64,000 nucleotides of DNA from Parenemella sanctibonifatiensis (GTDB taxonomy: Bacteria; Actinomycetota; Actinomycetes; Propionibacteriales; Propionibacteriaceae): assembly GCF_002250565.1 (NCBI RefSeq), contig NZ_NMVJ01000006.1, forward strand, positions 722,539-786,538, written 5' to 3'. The notes below the pieces were generated by a model. That model searched no databases and had not been told where the DNA came from. It was given only the letters and a program-made list of their open reading frames with translations. Positions 1 through 10,605 of this stretch are shown one piece after another; position 1 is the first letter of the stretch, and each line of letters begins with the position of its first letter. Made by a program: the position numbers and the translations under genes.

Positions 1-465
1 GCGGCCACCGGACGGCTCAATGTCGTCAGTCAGGAGGGCATCGGCCCCTCGCTGGTGAACTTCCTGATCGGCACCGCCGTGCTGCTGGTGGTGTCCTCCG
101 TGGGGGTGGCGACCGGCCTGGTGCCCTTCCACACGCCTCCGACCGATCCGACGAGCATCTGGTTGTACGTCGGTGGTTTCGTGGGCGTGGTCTACATCAT
201 GGCGGTGGCGTTGTTCGTACGCCGGGTGGGCGCCTTCGTCCTCACGCTGGGGATCGTGGCGGGTCAGTTGCTCGGTTCGCTGCTGTGGGACACGCTGACC
301 GGCAACTTCAACTGGCTGATGCTGATCGGCCTGCCGCTGGCCTTCGCCGGGATGGTGATCGCCAACTTCCGGGCCGGCGCCAGGCGTACCGACAACCGCG
401 CCGCCGACCAAGATCAGGCCGCATCGGATCAGGCCTCGTCGGGTCAGGCCTCGTCGGGCACCTGA
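1..465 (+). CDS. YdcZ/DUF606-type DMT membrane protein, 5' end outside window
   Basis: The reading frame is open from base 1, so the gene begins upstream; the GTG at 55 is internal. The in-frame residues before it (AATGRLNVVSQEG) and the following NFLIGT segment match the start of a DUF606/YdcZ repeat. Four hydrophobic segments follow, with a charged FVRR loop between the second and third. The family are small drug/metabolite-superfamily membrane proteins, often paired or fused, with unknown substrates. The tail after the last membrane segment (about residue 120 on) is low complexity (DQAASDQASSGQASSGT) and arises from a 15-base tandem repeat. The last 22 bases overlap the end of the opposing DUF2469 gene. 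The substrate cannot be told from sequence. Confidence 0.75.
   Translation, partial: AATGRLNVVSQEGIGPSLVNFLIGTAVLLVVSSVGVATGLVPFHTPPTDPTSIWLYVGGFVGVVYIMAVALFVRRVGAFVLTLGIVAGQLLGSLLWDTLTGNFNWLMLIGLPLAFAGMVIANFRAGARRTDNRAADQDQAASDQASSGQASSGT
412..456. repeat. 15-bp tandem repeat, three copies, in the YdcZ-type gene tail
   Basis: Three consecutive 15-base units (412-426, 427-441, 442-456) of the form GRTCAGGCCKCRTCG encode the repeated tail DQAAS/DQASS/GQASS. The last unit overlaps the 3' end of the convergent DUF2469 gene. Confidence 0.85.
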
Positions 466-755
466 AGGTCGTTCTGAGCAATCTCCTCGATGGAGACGTC
501 ACGGAAGGTCAATACCTTCGCGCTCTTGACGAAGCGGGCCGGACGATACATGTCCCAGACCCAGGCATCGCCCATCGACACCTCGTAGTAGACGTCGCCA
601 CCCTCGGTGCGGACCTTGAGGTCGACCGCGTTGCACAGGTAGAAACGACGCTCGGTCTCGACCGCGTAGGTGAAGATCCCGACGACGTCCTTGTATTCCT
701 TGTAGAGCTGCAGCTCGAGCTGCGTCTCGTACTGTTCCAGGTCCTCTGCGCTCAT
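444..755 (-). CDS. DUF2469 family protein
   Basis: A 103-residue protein starting MSAEDLEQYETQLELQLYKEY and matching the actinobacterial DUF2469 family (Rv2901c-like), which usually sits beside rnhB and lepB as it does here. The family is small, acidic and of unknown function. The core (YKEYKDVVGIFTYAVETERRFYLCN) is well conserved and the length is normal. It starts 12 bases after the rnhB stop and so is probably the last gene of the rplS-lepB-rnhB run, or is also transcribed from a nearby box (TAGAGT lies 9 bases before its ATG). Its 3' end overlaps the opposing YdcZ-type gene by 22 bases. Confidence 0.9.
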   Translation of the reverse strand: MSAEDLEQYETQLELQLYKEYKDVVGIFTYAVETERRFYLCNAVDLKVRTEGGDVYYEVSMGDAWVWDMYRPARFVKSAKVLTFRDVSIEEIAQNDLQVPDEA

Positions 756-767
756 GGTGAGACCACT

Positions 768-1481
768 CTAGCCCTCGTCGGCAGGTTCGGGGTCCCGCAG
801 CGCTGCCGGGAGGGCAACGCCGTGTTTGCGGGCCGCCTCGCGGACGTTGCGATACCGCATCCGGTGTTGCGCCGAGGGGCCGTGCGCGGCCAGCCGTTCC
901 TGGTGCAACGCCGTGTTGTAACCCTTGTGGATCTCGAATCCGTACGCCGGCAGCTCGGCGGCCATCTGGGTCATGATTCGGTCCCGGGTCACCTTGGCCA
1001 GGATCGAGGCTGCCGAGACGCAGGCGGCGACCTGGTCGCCCTTCCACACCGCCAGCGATGGGCAGCCCAGGCCGGGCACCTCGAAGCCGTCGGTGAGGGC
1101 GAACTCCGGGGTGATCTCCAGCCGGTTGACGGCACGCCGCAGCGCCGCCAGGTCGGCCTCGTGCATGCCCAGCTGATCGCATTCGTCAGCCTCGATCCGC
1201 ACCACGGCCCAGGCCAGCGCCCGCTCCTGGATCTCGTCGTGGAGGCGCTCGCGGGTGGCGGCCGTCAGCTTCTTGGAGTCGTCCAGGCCGGCGATCGGAC
1301 GTTTCGGATCGAGGATCGCCGCAGCTGCGACCAGCGGTCCGGCACAGGCGCCACGGCCGGCCTCGTCGGCACCAGCCACCGGGCCCAGGCCGGCCCGGTG
1401 CAACGCACGTTCATAGCCGTACGCCGAACCTCGGCGTACCACGAAACGCTGCCGACCGGCGGCAGCTGGCAGCGGGCCCAT
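768..1481 (-). CDS. rnhB: ribonuclease HII
   Basis: Cleaves the RNA strand of RNA-DNA hybrids and removes single ribonucleotides from DNA. The 237-residue product has the family motif GADEAGRG (D39, E40, the first two metal ligands), the LDDSKKL block, and SAASILAKVTRD (the region of the type II Asp), followed by YGFEIHKGYNT. The first ~35 residues (MGPLPAAAGRQRFVVRRG) are a poorly conserved extension, usual in actinobacterial RNase HII. It begins one base after the lepB stop, so the two are co-transcribed. Confidence 0.95.
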   Translation of the reverse strand: MGPLPAAAGRQRFVVRRGSAYGYERALHRAGLGPVAGADEAGRGACAGPLVAAAAILDPKRPIAGLDDSKKLTAATRERLHDEIQERALAWAVVRIEADECDQLGMHEADLAALRRAVNRLEITPEFALTDGFEVPGLGCPSLAVWKGDQVAACVSAASILAKVTRDRIMTQMAAELPAYGFEIHKGYNTALHQERLAAHGPSAQHRMRYRNVREAARKHGVALPAALRDPEPADEG

Positions 1482-1482
1482 C

Positions 1483-2295
1483 TCAGCAGGTGCTGTCGGC
1501 CGATTCGATGACCGGTTTGTCCGGCGCCGGTTCCAAGGGATCGGGTACGGCCGCGAACGCCTCTGGCACCGAGAAGGTGCGCATGTTCTCGAACGGCAGA
1601 GCGATCGCGACCGCTGAGCCGACCACGGCCTCGACCGGGATGAAGGCAGAGTCGCCGTCCTCCCTGCCGGGCACCAGATCGTTGAGGTGGCAGCGGGAGT
1701 CGGAGCTCGCGTTGCGGTGGTCGCCCATCACAAAGATCCGGTCCTGCGGCACCACGACCGCAAACCGCATCTCCGAGGGCTCCACCATCTCGCCCTGGTT
1801 GTTGACATAGAGGTAGGCCGATTCGTCAATCGGCACACCGTTGACCATCAGGCGCCCCTCGGCGTCACAACACTCGACCCGGTCTCCGGGAAGCCCGATC
1901 ACCCGCTTGATGAGGTGATTCTGGGAGGCGTTGGGCAGCACTCCGATGAACTCCAGGGCACTGACGAAGGGGCCGCGATCTTCGGGCTCAATGCTGAGCC
2001 AGGAGTTGTGGTCCTCGAAGACGACAATGTCGCCCCGTTGGAAGTCAACCATTTTCTGGACGACGACCCGGTCATCGATCTGGAGGGTCTGCTCCATCGA
2101 ACCGGAGGGGATGAGGAACATCTCGCCGATGAAGGTGCGCAGCACCACCGAAATGATGAGCGCGCCGAGCAGAATCAAGCCCAACTCGCGGATCCCGGAC
2201 CAGATCCGGTGCCCCAGCGTACGCTGCTGTGCCGCCTCCTCGTCCGAGGTCACCTTCTTCTCCATGACCGTGCGCGTGCCCTGCTCCGGACTCAC
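1483..2295 (-). CDS. lepB: signal peptidase I
   Basis: Membrane-anchored serine protease that removes signal peptides from exported proteins. The 270-residue product has one N-terminal membrane segment (about 36-56, LGLILLGALIISVVLRTFI). The catalytic Ser is S66 in PSGSMEQTL and the catalytic Lys is K130 in NHLIKRVIGLPGD; box E is VMGDHRNASSDSR. The GTG at 2295 is chosen because AGGGGAGAGG lies about 8 bases before it; an ATG at 2265 is the alternative. It follows rplS after a hairpin, and TACTGT at 2329-2334 may be its own -10 box. Probable substrates nearby include the two secreted glycosidases. Confidence 0.95.
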   Translation of the reverse strand: MSPEQGTRTVMEKKVTSDEEAAQQRTLGHRIWSGIRELGLILLGALIISVVLRTFIGEMFLIPSGSMEQTLQIDDRVVVQKMVDFQRGDIVVFEDHNSWLSIEPEDRGPFVSALEFIGVLPNASQNHLIKRVIGLPGDRVECCDAEGRLMVNGVPIDESAYLYVNNQGEMVEPSEMRFAVVVPQDRIFVMGDHRNASSDSRCHLNDLVPGREDGDSAFIPVEAVVGSAVAIALPFENMRTFSVPEAFAAVPDPLEPAPDKPVIESADSTC

Positions 2296-2350
2296 CGGCG
2301 CCGCCTCTCCCCTGAGCTGTCACCGGTCACAGTAGCCGGTGGGCGAGCAT

Positions 2351-2373
2351 CCTCCCGCGGATCCCGCGGGAGG
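2351..2373 (-). terminator. hairpin between rplS and lepB
   Basis: A perfect 10-bp stem, CCTCCCGCGG (2351-2360) and CCGCGGGAGG (2364-2373), with a 3-base loop and no T-tract. It lies 13 bases after the rplS stop. It may be a GC-rich terminator or attenuator that lowers read-through into lepB. Confidence 0.6.
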
Positions 2374-2385
2374 ACCGACGAAGGC

Positions 2386-2736
2386 TCAGTTCTCGCGCTT
2401 TTCCTTGATCTTGGCAGCCTTGCCGCGACGCTCACGCAGGTAGTAGAGCTTGGCGCGGCGGACGTCACCGCGACGCTCGACCTCGATCTTCTCGATGATC
2501 GGGCTGTGGACCGGGAAGGTACGCTCGATGCCCACGCCGAAGCTGACCTTGCGGACCAGGAAGGTCTCGGTCAGGCCACCGCCGTTGCGGGCCAGCACCA
2601 CGCCGGCAAAGACCTGGATACGGGAGCGGTTGCCCTCGATGACGCGTACGTGGACGCGGACGGAGTCACCGGCGCGGAAGTCCGGGATGTCGTCGCGTAC
2701 CTGCTCGGCATTGATCTGTGCGATCAACGGATTCAT
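2386..2736 (-). CDS. rplS: 50S ribosomal protein L19
   Basis: Large-subunit protein at the interface with the small subunit. The 116-residue length is typical. Motifs [21 protein letters not shown] and [20 protein letters not shown] are diagnostic. The ATG at 2736 is used because GAGGA lies about 8 bases upstream and the protein starts in the usual way ([14 protein letters not shown]). In most actinobacteria rplS follows trmD; here trmD is about 6.6 kb away, with sdhCAB and two deacetylase genes between them. Confidence 0.97.
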   Translation of the reverse strand: MNPLIAQINAEQVRDDIPDFRAGDSVRVHVRVIEGNRSRIQVFAGVVLARNGGGLTETFLVRKVSFGVGIERTFPVHSPIIEKIEVERRGDVRRAKLYYLRERRGKAAKIKEKREN

Positions 2737-2906
2737 GTCTGGTCCTCGCCCGTGCCACAGGTCACGTTCGCTCGGTGCGCGGTCGGCGCACATCTGATCG
2801 GAGTGGCCCACCCAAGGAGGCGGAGCCCGGCTGACTGGAACGATCCCCCCGTGGCAGGAGCCAGTCATACCAGCCGCTCACATTACCGCCCGCGCACCCG
2901 ACATGC

Positions 2907-2937
2907 CAAAACGGCCCGTGCTGCTGCACGGGCCGTT
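2907..2937 (-). terminator. intrinsic terminator of the sdhCAB operon
   Basis: An 11-bp perfect stem, AACGGCCCGTG (2910-2920) with CACGGGCCGTT (2927-2937), and a 6-base loop. Read on the minus strand it is followed by a short T-run. It starts 11 bases after the sdhB stop. Confidence 0.85.
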
Positions 2938-2947
2938 GTGGCTGAGG

Positions 2948-3693
2948 TCACTTGCCAGCGCTGCGGAACAGCGAGCTGACCAAGTCCCGGTTGAGCTGAC
3001 CGATGGTGTCCAGCGGGATCTCCTTGGGACAGACCGCGGTGCACTCACCGATGTTGGTGCAGCTGCCGAAGCCCTCCTCGTCGTGCTGGGCCACCATGGA
3101 CTTGACCCGGCGGTACCGCTCGGGCTGGCCCTGGGGCAGCATCGCCAGGTGCGTGATCTTGGCGGCCGTGAAGAGCATGCCGGAGCCGTTCGGGCAGGCC
3201 GCGACACAGGCGCCACAGCCGATGCAGGTGGCCGCGTCGAAGGCACGGTCCGCCTTGTCCTTGTCCACCGGAGCCGCATGGGCATCGGGGGCGGTGCCAG
3301 TCGGGGCCGACACAAAGCCGCCGGCCTGGATGATCCGGTCGAAGGCGCTGCGGTCAACCACCAGGTCCTTGATGACCGGGAAGGCGCCGGCGCGCCACGG
3401 CTCGACGTCGATCACGGCGCCGTCGTCGAAAGAACGCATGTGCAGCTGGCAGGTGGTGGTCTGCTGCGGGCCATGGGCAATGCCGTTGATGACCACACCA
3501 CAGGCACCACAGATGCCCTCACGGCAGTCGTGGTCGAAGGCGATCGGGTCCTCACCGGCGTGGGTGAGCTGCTCGTTGAGCATGTCGAGCATCTCGAGGA
3601 AGGACATCTCCTCGGACACATCGGCGACCTGGTAGGAGGCCATGTGGCCCTTGGCCTCGGCGTTGGCCTGACGCCATACCCGTACGGTGATGT

Positions 3694-3697
<4 letters not shown>
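2948..3697 (-). CDS. sdhB: succinate dehydrogenase iron-sulfur subunit
   Basis: Passes electrons from the FAD subunit to the membrane anchor in complex II. The 249-residue product has the plant-type [2Fe-2S] ligands (C58, C63, C66 in CREGICGAC, then C83), the [13 protein letters not shown] cluster and the [15 protein letters not shown] cluster. The GTG at 3697 is chosen because it overlaps the sdhA stop as GTGA and gives the normal N-terminus NITVRVWRQ. It is the last gene of sdhCAB and is followed by a strong hairpin. The gene order with a single anchor gene points to the Gram-positive type with cytochrome b558. Confidence 0.96.
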
Positions 3698-5729
<2,032 letters not shown>

Positions 5730-5733
<4 letters not shown>

Positions 5734-6431
5734 AGTGCAATCACTCCAGTGAGGATGAGGGTCGGCGGGATGAGGAACCCGATGAACAGCAGCGCGGCAC
5801 ACACCCACGCACAGGTCGTGATGATCCTGCGGGCGCCCGGACTGACGTTGGCGCCGAGCGTGGCGAAGGCGCTCCAGAAGCCGTGCTGCACGTGCAGGCA
5901 GACCGCAACCATGGCGATCAGGTAGATGACGAACACCCACCACAGGCCGAAGCTGCCGATGACTCGGCTGAACGGATCGGTCGGAGCCTCGAAGCCGGGA
6001 GTGATGATCTCGGCGGTGAAGTGAAGGATGTGGAAGATCACGAACAGCGCGATGATCACGCCACCCCAGCGCATGGTGCGGGAGGCGTAGGACTGCTGCA
6101 CCCGGGCCTTGTGCTGGTACGCGGGGCCGCGCCGTTTGGTGAGTCGCCCCGACAGCACTGCGGCGGAGTACATGTGCAGCAGCACAGCCGCCAGCAACAC
6201 GATCCGGATGGTCCAGAGGAAGGCCTTCTCGGGCAGGATCGGGTACAGGAACACCCGCAGATGGTGCGAGTACTCGTTGAACGCGTCCTGTCCAGCCAGG
6301 GCCTTGAGGTTGCCGGCCATGTGTCCCAGAAGGAAGCCGATGAGGATCAGTCCGGTGATCGCCATCAGTGCCTTCATTGCCACACTGGACCTGACTGCCC
6401 GTTGATGAGTTGTCAAAGTTCCTGTCGCCAC
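5730..6431 (-). CDS. sdhC: succinate dehydrogenase cytochrome b558-type subunit
   Basis: Membrane anchor of complex II, binding heme and quinone. The 233-residue product has about five membrane segments (for example [20 protein letters not shown] and [19 protein letters not shown]) with histidines in or near them (GHMAGN, LLHMYS, FHILHF, LHVQHG) as heme candidates. I chose the GTG at 6431 because TACAGT, a good -10 box, lies exactly 7 bases before it with no ribosome-binding site, giving a leaderless mRNA; an in-frame start at 6467 is possible. It is the first gene of sdhCAB, and a Crp/GlxR-like palindrome lies 51-66 bases upstream. Confidence 0.9.
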
Positions 6432-6438
6432 GGGGGAC

Positions 6439-6444
6439 ACTGTA
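6439..6444 (-). promoter_or_regulatory. predicted -10 box of sdhCAB, leaderless
   Basis: TACAGT on the minus strand, 7 bases before the sdhC GTG at 6431. No Shine-Dalgarno sequence lies between, so transcription probably begins at the start codon. Confidence 0.6.
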
Positions 6445-6481
6445 GGCCCGAAGCGGCTGCCGCGCACGTCCTGACGCCGCA

Positions 6482-6497
6482 GGTGAGCAAGGTCACA
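6482..6497. promoter_or_regulatory. Crp/GlxR-type operator upstream of sdhCAB
   Basis: GGTGAGCAAGGTCACA matches 9 of 10 defined positions of TGTGA-N6-TCACA. Its centre is about 58 bases upstream of the predicted sdhC start site, near where class I Crp activators bind. GlxR and Rv3676 are known to bind upstream of sdh or other respiratory genes in corynebacteria and mycobacteria; binding here is inferred. Confidence 0.6.
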
Positions 6498-6554
6498 GGG
6501 ATTTCTCGAAAACCGTTACCCCGGGGCAAAAATGCCAACCTTGGCGTTGCGTTA

Positions 6555-6782
6555 TTAGCCGGCGTCGTCGTCCTTGCCGGTGTCCCGGGCGAGGTCTCCG
6601 ATCGGGTCGACCCGACCCGGCAGCAGGATGCTGCGCGCGACGTTGTGGAAGCCCATCCGGTCCAGCAACATCGAGGCCTGCTCATCGCTGAGGTCATAGG
6701 CGTGGGCCAGCATGCGTACGTTCTCGGTGTAGAAGGCGTGGAGCTTGTCGACGCCTCGCAGAAAGTCCATTTCCTTGGCCAT
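6555..6782 (-). CDS. small helical protein, function unknown
   Basis: A 75-residue protein starting MAKEMDFLRGVDKLHAFYTENVRMLAHAYDLSDEQ. I do not recognise a family. It is mostly predicted helix, lacks a signal peptide or membrane segment, and ends in an acidic tail (DTGKDDDAG). The start is well supported by GAGAGGGG about 6 bases before the ATG. It lies 60 bases downstream of the NodB-type deacetylase gene on the same strand and may share its transcript. A small palindrome (GCCAA-CC-TTGGC, 6534-6545) follows the stop. Confidence 0.65.
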   Translation of the reverse strand: MAKEMDFLRGVDKLHAFYTENVRMLAHAYDLSDEQASMLLDRMGFHNVARSILLPGRVDPIGDLARDTGKDDDAG

Positions 6783-6842
6783 GGTTGCCCCTCTCGGCGC
6801 GTACTGGAGGTTGAATCGGTGAGGAGGGTGGATCGGCCGGGC

Positions 6843-7718
6843 TCATTCCCCGGTGTAGACGTGTCCCGGTTCGGCATCGTAGAGCCCGGAAACGTTGGTG
6901 AAGCAGTGACCCTCGGCCCGCATCTGGTCAATGATCTCGGGCACCGCCTGCACTGAGGGCCGGTGGATGTCGTGCATGAGGATGATGGACCCGGGCGGGG
7001 CCTGGGTCGCTGCCTTGATGTTGGCCGACTTCGAGCGGGTTTTCCAGTCCAACGTGTCCACGCTCCACAGGATCACCGCCATACCCTCGTCGGCAGCAGC
7101 GCGGTCGGTGGTCTTGTTGCGTGCCCCGTACGGAGGTCGCATCAGGCTCGGACGGTGGCCGGTGATCCGCTCGATCACGTCATTGGTGTCGCCCAACTCC
7201 TTGGCGATCTTGGCTTCCCCCAGCTTCGTCAACTGCGGGTGGTTCCAACTGTGATTACCGATCTCCAGACCGTCCGTGCGTGCGATCTTCTGGAGCACCT
7301 CGGGATGGGCCTTGGCATTGGAACCCAGCACAAAGAAGGTGGCAGGCACACCCTTGCTGGCCAGAATGTCGACCAACTCGGAGGTGTACTCCCCCGGCCC
7401 GTCATCGAAGGTGAGCGCGACGCAGGCCGACCCGGGCTTGGGAGCGTCACCGGTCGGCGAGGCGCTCCCGGACGGGGTGGGCGTCGGCGTGGGAGTCGGC
7501 GTCGGCGTGGGGGTCGGGGTTGGCATGGGGGTCGGAGTGGGCGTGGGAGTCGGACTCGGCGTAGGCGACGGCGAGGCGGTGCTGGGCGCGGCCGAGGTAC
7601 GGGCTCCCGGACTGGTCGGCCCTTGGGCGAGCTCCTGGGAACCGCAGCCGGCCAACAGGACGGCTGCCAGCAGGGCCGCGATCAGCCCGCTACCGCGACG
7701 CCGGACCCGACTCACCAT
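6843..7718 (-). CDS. NodB-type polysaccharide deacetylase lipoprotein
   Basis: A carbohydrate-esterase family 4 (CE4) protein expected to remove N-acetyl groups from cell-wall glycan. The 291-residue product has a lipobox (LLAGC, Cys about 25), a Ser/Pro/Thr linker with a long TP repeat (about 45-82), and a NodB domain: ALTFDDGP (metal-binding DD), GNHSWNHP (H-x3-H metal ligands), RPPYG and LMHDIH. All key CE4 motifs are present, so it is probably active outside the membrane. Its ATG overlaps the stop of the upstream paralogue by 7 bases (ATGGTGA). The two genes look like a tandem duplication followed by divergence of the N-terminal parts. Confidence 0.92.
   Translation of the reverse strand: MVSRVRRRGSGLIAALLAAVLLAGCGSQELAQGPTSPGARTSAAPSTASPSPTPSPTPTPTPTPMPTPTPTPTPTPTPTPTPSGSASPTGDAPKPGSACVALTFDDGPGEYTSELVDILASKGVPATFFVLGSNAKAHPEVLQKIARTDGLEIGNHSWNHPQLTKLGEAKIAKELGDTNDVIERITGHRPSLMRPPYGARNKTTDRAAADEGMAVILWSVDTLDWKTRSKSANIKAATQAPPGSIILMHDIHRPSVQAVPEIIDQMRAEGHCFTNVSGLYDAEPGHVYTGE
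7468..7581. repeat. TP-repeat-encoding low-complexity tract
   Basis: Alternating GTCGG/CGTGG units encode a Thr-Pro linker (PTPTPTP, one Met interruption) in the deacetylase lipoprotein. It is a cell-wall-spanning spacer and a slippage-prone stretch. Confidence 0.8.
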
Positions 7719-9223
7719 GATCGGCAGTCATCACCGATGGAGCGCTGGGAGCAGTAGACCACTCCCGGCTCGGTCTCACCCAGCAGCTCGGAGACAGTCA
7801 CGAAGGTGACGTCGTTCTCCTTGGCCTGCTCGAGCATCATCGGCACCGCATCAACGGTGAAGTCGTGGATGTCGTGCATCAGAATGATCGAACCGGGATG
7901 GGCCCGGCCGACCTGCTGCACGGTCGCGTCGGTGGACTTGGTCTGCCAGTCATTGGTGTCGACCGACCACAGGATGATCGCCTCCCCGCGCGCGCCGACG
8001 GCCTCACGGAGGTCAGAGGAACCGGATCCGTAAGGCGGCCGCATCACCGGCGAGTTGTAGCCGCCGGTGGCGTCGCGGATCGCGGTCAGGGTGTCGTCGA
8101 GCTCCTTGTCGAGCTTGGCATCGGACAGCTTCGGCAGCACGGGATGGCTCCAGGAATGGGTGCCCACCTCCATGCCACTGGCGACCAGCATTGCGGTCAC
8201 CTCGGGGTGCTTGTCGACTTGCTGGCCGAGCTCGAAGAAGGTGGTCGCCATGCCGGCGTCAATGAACGCATCACGCACGCCGCGCGTACGCGGACCGGGT
8301 CCGTCATCAAAGGTCACCGCGACGCAGTTGAGCTGGTCGCAGTCGGGACCGGGCTTGATGGAGGGGCGGGTCTCCCGGTTCGGGTCTGCTGTCGGCGTCG
8401 GCGCATCCGCGGGCAGTTGCTGGGCACCCGGGCCGGTCTGGTCGGCGGGCGGTTGACCGCTGAACGGCTGCGGATCACTGGCCCCACGCTGCGCAGCGAC
8501 CCCGAGCGAGGACAGCAACGGCTGCACCTCGGCGGCCGGGATCGATCCCTGCGCTCCCTCGGGAGCGAGGTCACCTCCGACACGGACGACCAAGTCGCCC
8601 TCCGGGCTGAAGGACATCACCGGGGCGCGGCCGTAGGGCGCGGCGGGCTCCCCCAGCGATTGCGCCATGGAGATGCTGTCCAGTCGCGCTTCGGCCAGAG
8701 CGCGCACCACGAGATTCTTGAATTCGTCCCACTTTTCGGGGCCGATCAGCGCCTGGGAGCTGTACGCCCGTCCCGTCGCCGCATCGAACCAGAGCGAGGC
8801 ATACTCCTTGCGGTCGCCGCTGTCGTTGCTCAACAGCACACCGATGACGCCTGGACCGGATGAGGTCAGCTGCCAGGTGAGGTTGGACGGCAGCCCCGCA
8901 GCGGCAGCGTTGCGCAGCAACTTCGCTCGCACGATGCCGACCGCCGAGGTGAGCGCCGGCAGCCCCGGCACCTCGGGCACTGCGGCCGTCACTCCCAGTT
9001 CCTCCGCGGCCAAGGTTGCGTCGCGCACGTCGGGCACCAAGCTTCGATCCAGGTCAGCAGGGACTGCCGGCGGCGGCACCGGATCTCCGTTGCCGGAATT
9101 ACCGCCATCCCCGCCGGTGTCGCCGCCGCCGCCGGGCGTCGAGCCGCAACCAGCAAGGACCAGCGCCAGAGCAAGGCATGCGCCGACGAGCCCACGCCAA
9201 CGGTTGGAGGATTTCCCCATCAC
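7712..9223 (-). CDS. NodB-type polysaccharide deacetylase lipoprotein with N-terminal extra domain
   Basis: A 503-residue CE4 lipoprotein. Lipobox LVLAGC (Cys 26) is followed by a Gly/Asn/Pro-rich linker, an extra domain of about 200 residues (about 55-250; contains LWFDAATGRAYSSQALI, resembling RsiV/DUF3298-type extracellular domains) and a second Pro-rich linker. The C-terminal NodB domain has AVTFDDGPGPRT, GTHSWSHP, RPPYGSG and LMHDIH. Metal ligands and catalytic motifs are intact. A TAGGCT box at about 9260 with a short leader and GAAGGTGGGAAG before the ATG looks like its promoter. The neighbouring paralogue lacks the extra domain. Confidence 0.9.
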   Translation of the reverse strand: MMGKSSNRWRGLVGACLALALVLAGCGSTPGGGGDTGGDGGNSGNGDPVPPPAVPADLDRSLVPDVRDATLAAEELGVTAAVPEVPGLPALTSAVGIVRAKLLRNAAAAGLPSNLTWQLTSSGPGVIGVLLSNDSGDRKEYASLWFDAATGRAYSSQALIGPEKWDEFKNLVVRALAEARLDSISMAQSLGEPAAPYGRAPVMSFSPEGDLVVRVGGDLAPEGAQGSIPAAEVQPLLSSLGVAAQRGASDPQPFSGQPPADQTGPGAQQLPADAPTPTADPNRETRPSIKPGPDCDQLNCVAVTFDDGPGPRTRGVRDAFIDAGMATTFFELGQQVDKHPEVTAMLVASGMEVGTHSWSHPVLPKLSDAKLDKELDDTLTAIRDATGGYNSPVMRPPYGSGSSDLREAVGARGEAIILWSVDTNDWQTKSTDATVQQVGRAHPGSIILMHDIHDFTVDAVPMMLEQAKENDVTFVTVSELLGETEPGVVYCSQRSIGDDCRSW

Positions 9224-9338
9224 TTCCCACCTTCATTTGGACATGAATCGTCTCGAGCCTAGACCGTGGCGCGGCCACATCTCGAATCCCCAGAAGCTGG
9301 GTGACGCGTCCATTTGTTTCGGTGGGCAGAAGTGCGGC

Positions 9339-10040
9339 TCACTCCGACAGCAGGTCCGGACGCCGCTCCCGGGTCCGAGCCAGCGCCTGATCTCTCCGCC
9401 AGGCCGCGATCAGGGCGTGGTTGCCCGACAGCAGCACCTCAGGAACCTCGAGACCCCGCCACCGGGCCGGCTTGGTGAAGACCGGATACTCCAGCAGATG
9501 CTCCAACTCACCGGAATGGGACTCCTCGGCGAGCGACTCGGGGTTGCCCAGGACACCCGGCAGCAGGCGTACCACCGCTTCGGTGATGACCAGAGCCGCC
9601 ACCTCCCCACCGTTGAGTACGTAGTCCCCCAGGCTGACCTCGGTGACCGGCACCCGGGTGGCGGCGTGGTCGATGACCCGGGCATCGATGCCCTCGTATC
9701 GACCGCAGGCAAAGATCAGGTGGGATTCCTGGGCCAGATCGGCGGCCAGTTGCTGGGTGAAGGGCTGCCCGGACGGGGTCGGCACGATCAGCGTCGGTGC
9801 GGCACCCTCCGGGATCAGCGCGTCGAGAGCCTCACCCCAAGGTTCTGGGCGCATCACCATGCCGGCACCGCCACCGTAGGGGGTGTCGTCCACGGTCCGA
9901 TGACGGTCATGGGTCCACTGCCGCAGGTCATGGACCGCGATGTCGACGAGGCCGGAGCGGATCGCCTTGCCGACCAGCGACAGGCCGAGCACATCGAGGT
10001 ACTCGGGAAAGATCGAGACGATGTCGAGCCGGAGGCTCAT
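9339..10040 (-). CDS. trmD: tRNA (guanine-N1)-methyltransferase
   Basis: SPOUT methyltransferase that makes m1G37 in tRNAs, preventing +1 frameshifts. The 233-residue product starts [13 protein letters not shown], and has [28 protein letters not shown] and the knot motif [18 protein letters not shown] conserved C-terminal Asp/Arg region ([20 protein letters not shown]) ends it. It overlaps rimM by 4 bases and is the last gene of rpsP-khpA-rimM-trmD. No convincing terminator follows; 9224-9338 holds only a weak GTGGC-GCG-GCCAC hairpin. Confidence 0.96.
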   Translation of the reverse strand: MSLRLDIVSIFPEYLDVLGLSLVGKAIRSGLVDIAVHDLRQWTHDRHRTVDDTPYGGGAGMVMRPEPWGEALDALIPEGAAPTLIVPTPSGQPFTQQLAADLAQESHLIFACGRYEGIDARVIDHAATRVPVTEVSLGDYVLNGGEVAALVITEAVVRLLPGVLGNPESLAEESHSGELEHLLEYPVFTKPARWRGLEVPEVLLSGNHALIAAWRRDQALARTRERRPDLLSE

Positions 10041-10603
10041 TCGGGCTCCCCGCTCACCAGGCCGCCGACGTCGGCGACCTGAACGAAGCCGTGCTCGAGG
10101 TCAACCACCGGGACCAGGGCCTCGACGAACGGCACCCACCGTTGATCGATGGCGGTCCTGACCACCAGCAGGTCCTGGGCCGGGCCGTGCTCGACGTCGG
10201 CGATGGAGCCGACCACGGAGCCGGTGTGGTCCCGTACCTCCAGACCGATCAGCGACCGGTCCCAATACTCGCCCTCGGCCGGCGGCGCCTCGTGAAGGTC
10301 AACCTGGGCAGTCAGCAGCCACCCCCGCAACGCTTCGGCCATGGTTCGGTCGACGATCTCGGCGAAGGTCACCAGCAGCTTGCCTTGGTGCCAACGAGTG
10401 CGGTCGACGGTGAGGCGGCTCGGCAGGCCTGCCTGTCGTTGTGTCCCCTGTGCCGGAGCAACGGAAAGGGCGGCACCCACGGCAAACCGGAGATCCGGTT
10501 CATCGGTGAGTGGCATCACAGCCACCTCACCGCGTACGCCGTGGGCCCGCCCAATCGAGCCGACGCGTCGTTCGTCTGCCCGGGACCCGTTCGAATCGGC
10601 CAC
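10037..10603 (-). CDS. rimM: 16S rRNA-processing protein RimM
   Basis: Assembly factor for the 30S head, binding ribosomal protein S19. The 188-residue product has the N-terminal [16 protein letters not shown] motif and the PRC-barrel half ([22 protein letters not shown], then [16 protein letters not shown]). Length and position are normal. It sits 2 bases after khpA and overlaps trmD by ATGA-type coupling. Confidence 0.94.
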   Translation of the reverse strand: MADSNGSRADERRVGSIGRAHGVRGEVAVMPLTDEPDLRFAVGAALSVAPAQGTQRQAGLPSRLTVDRTRWHQGKLLVTFAEIVDRTMAEALRGWLLTAQVDLHEAPPAEGEYWDRSLIGLEVRDHTGSVVGSIADVEHGPAQDLLVVRTAIDQRWVPFVEALVPVVDLEHGFVQVADVGGLVSGEPE

Positions 10604-10605
10604 GC

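Noticed and set aside
7468-7581. CRISPR-like array
   Set aside because: The repeats are short, contiguous and in frame, encoding a Thr-Pro linker; no spacers.
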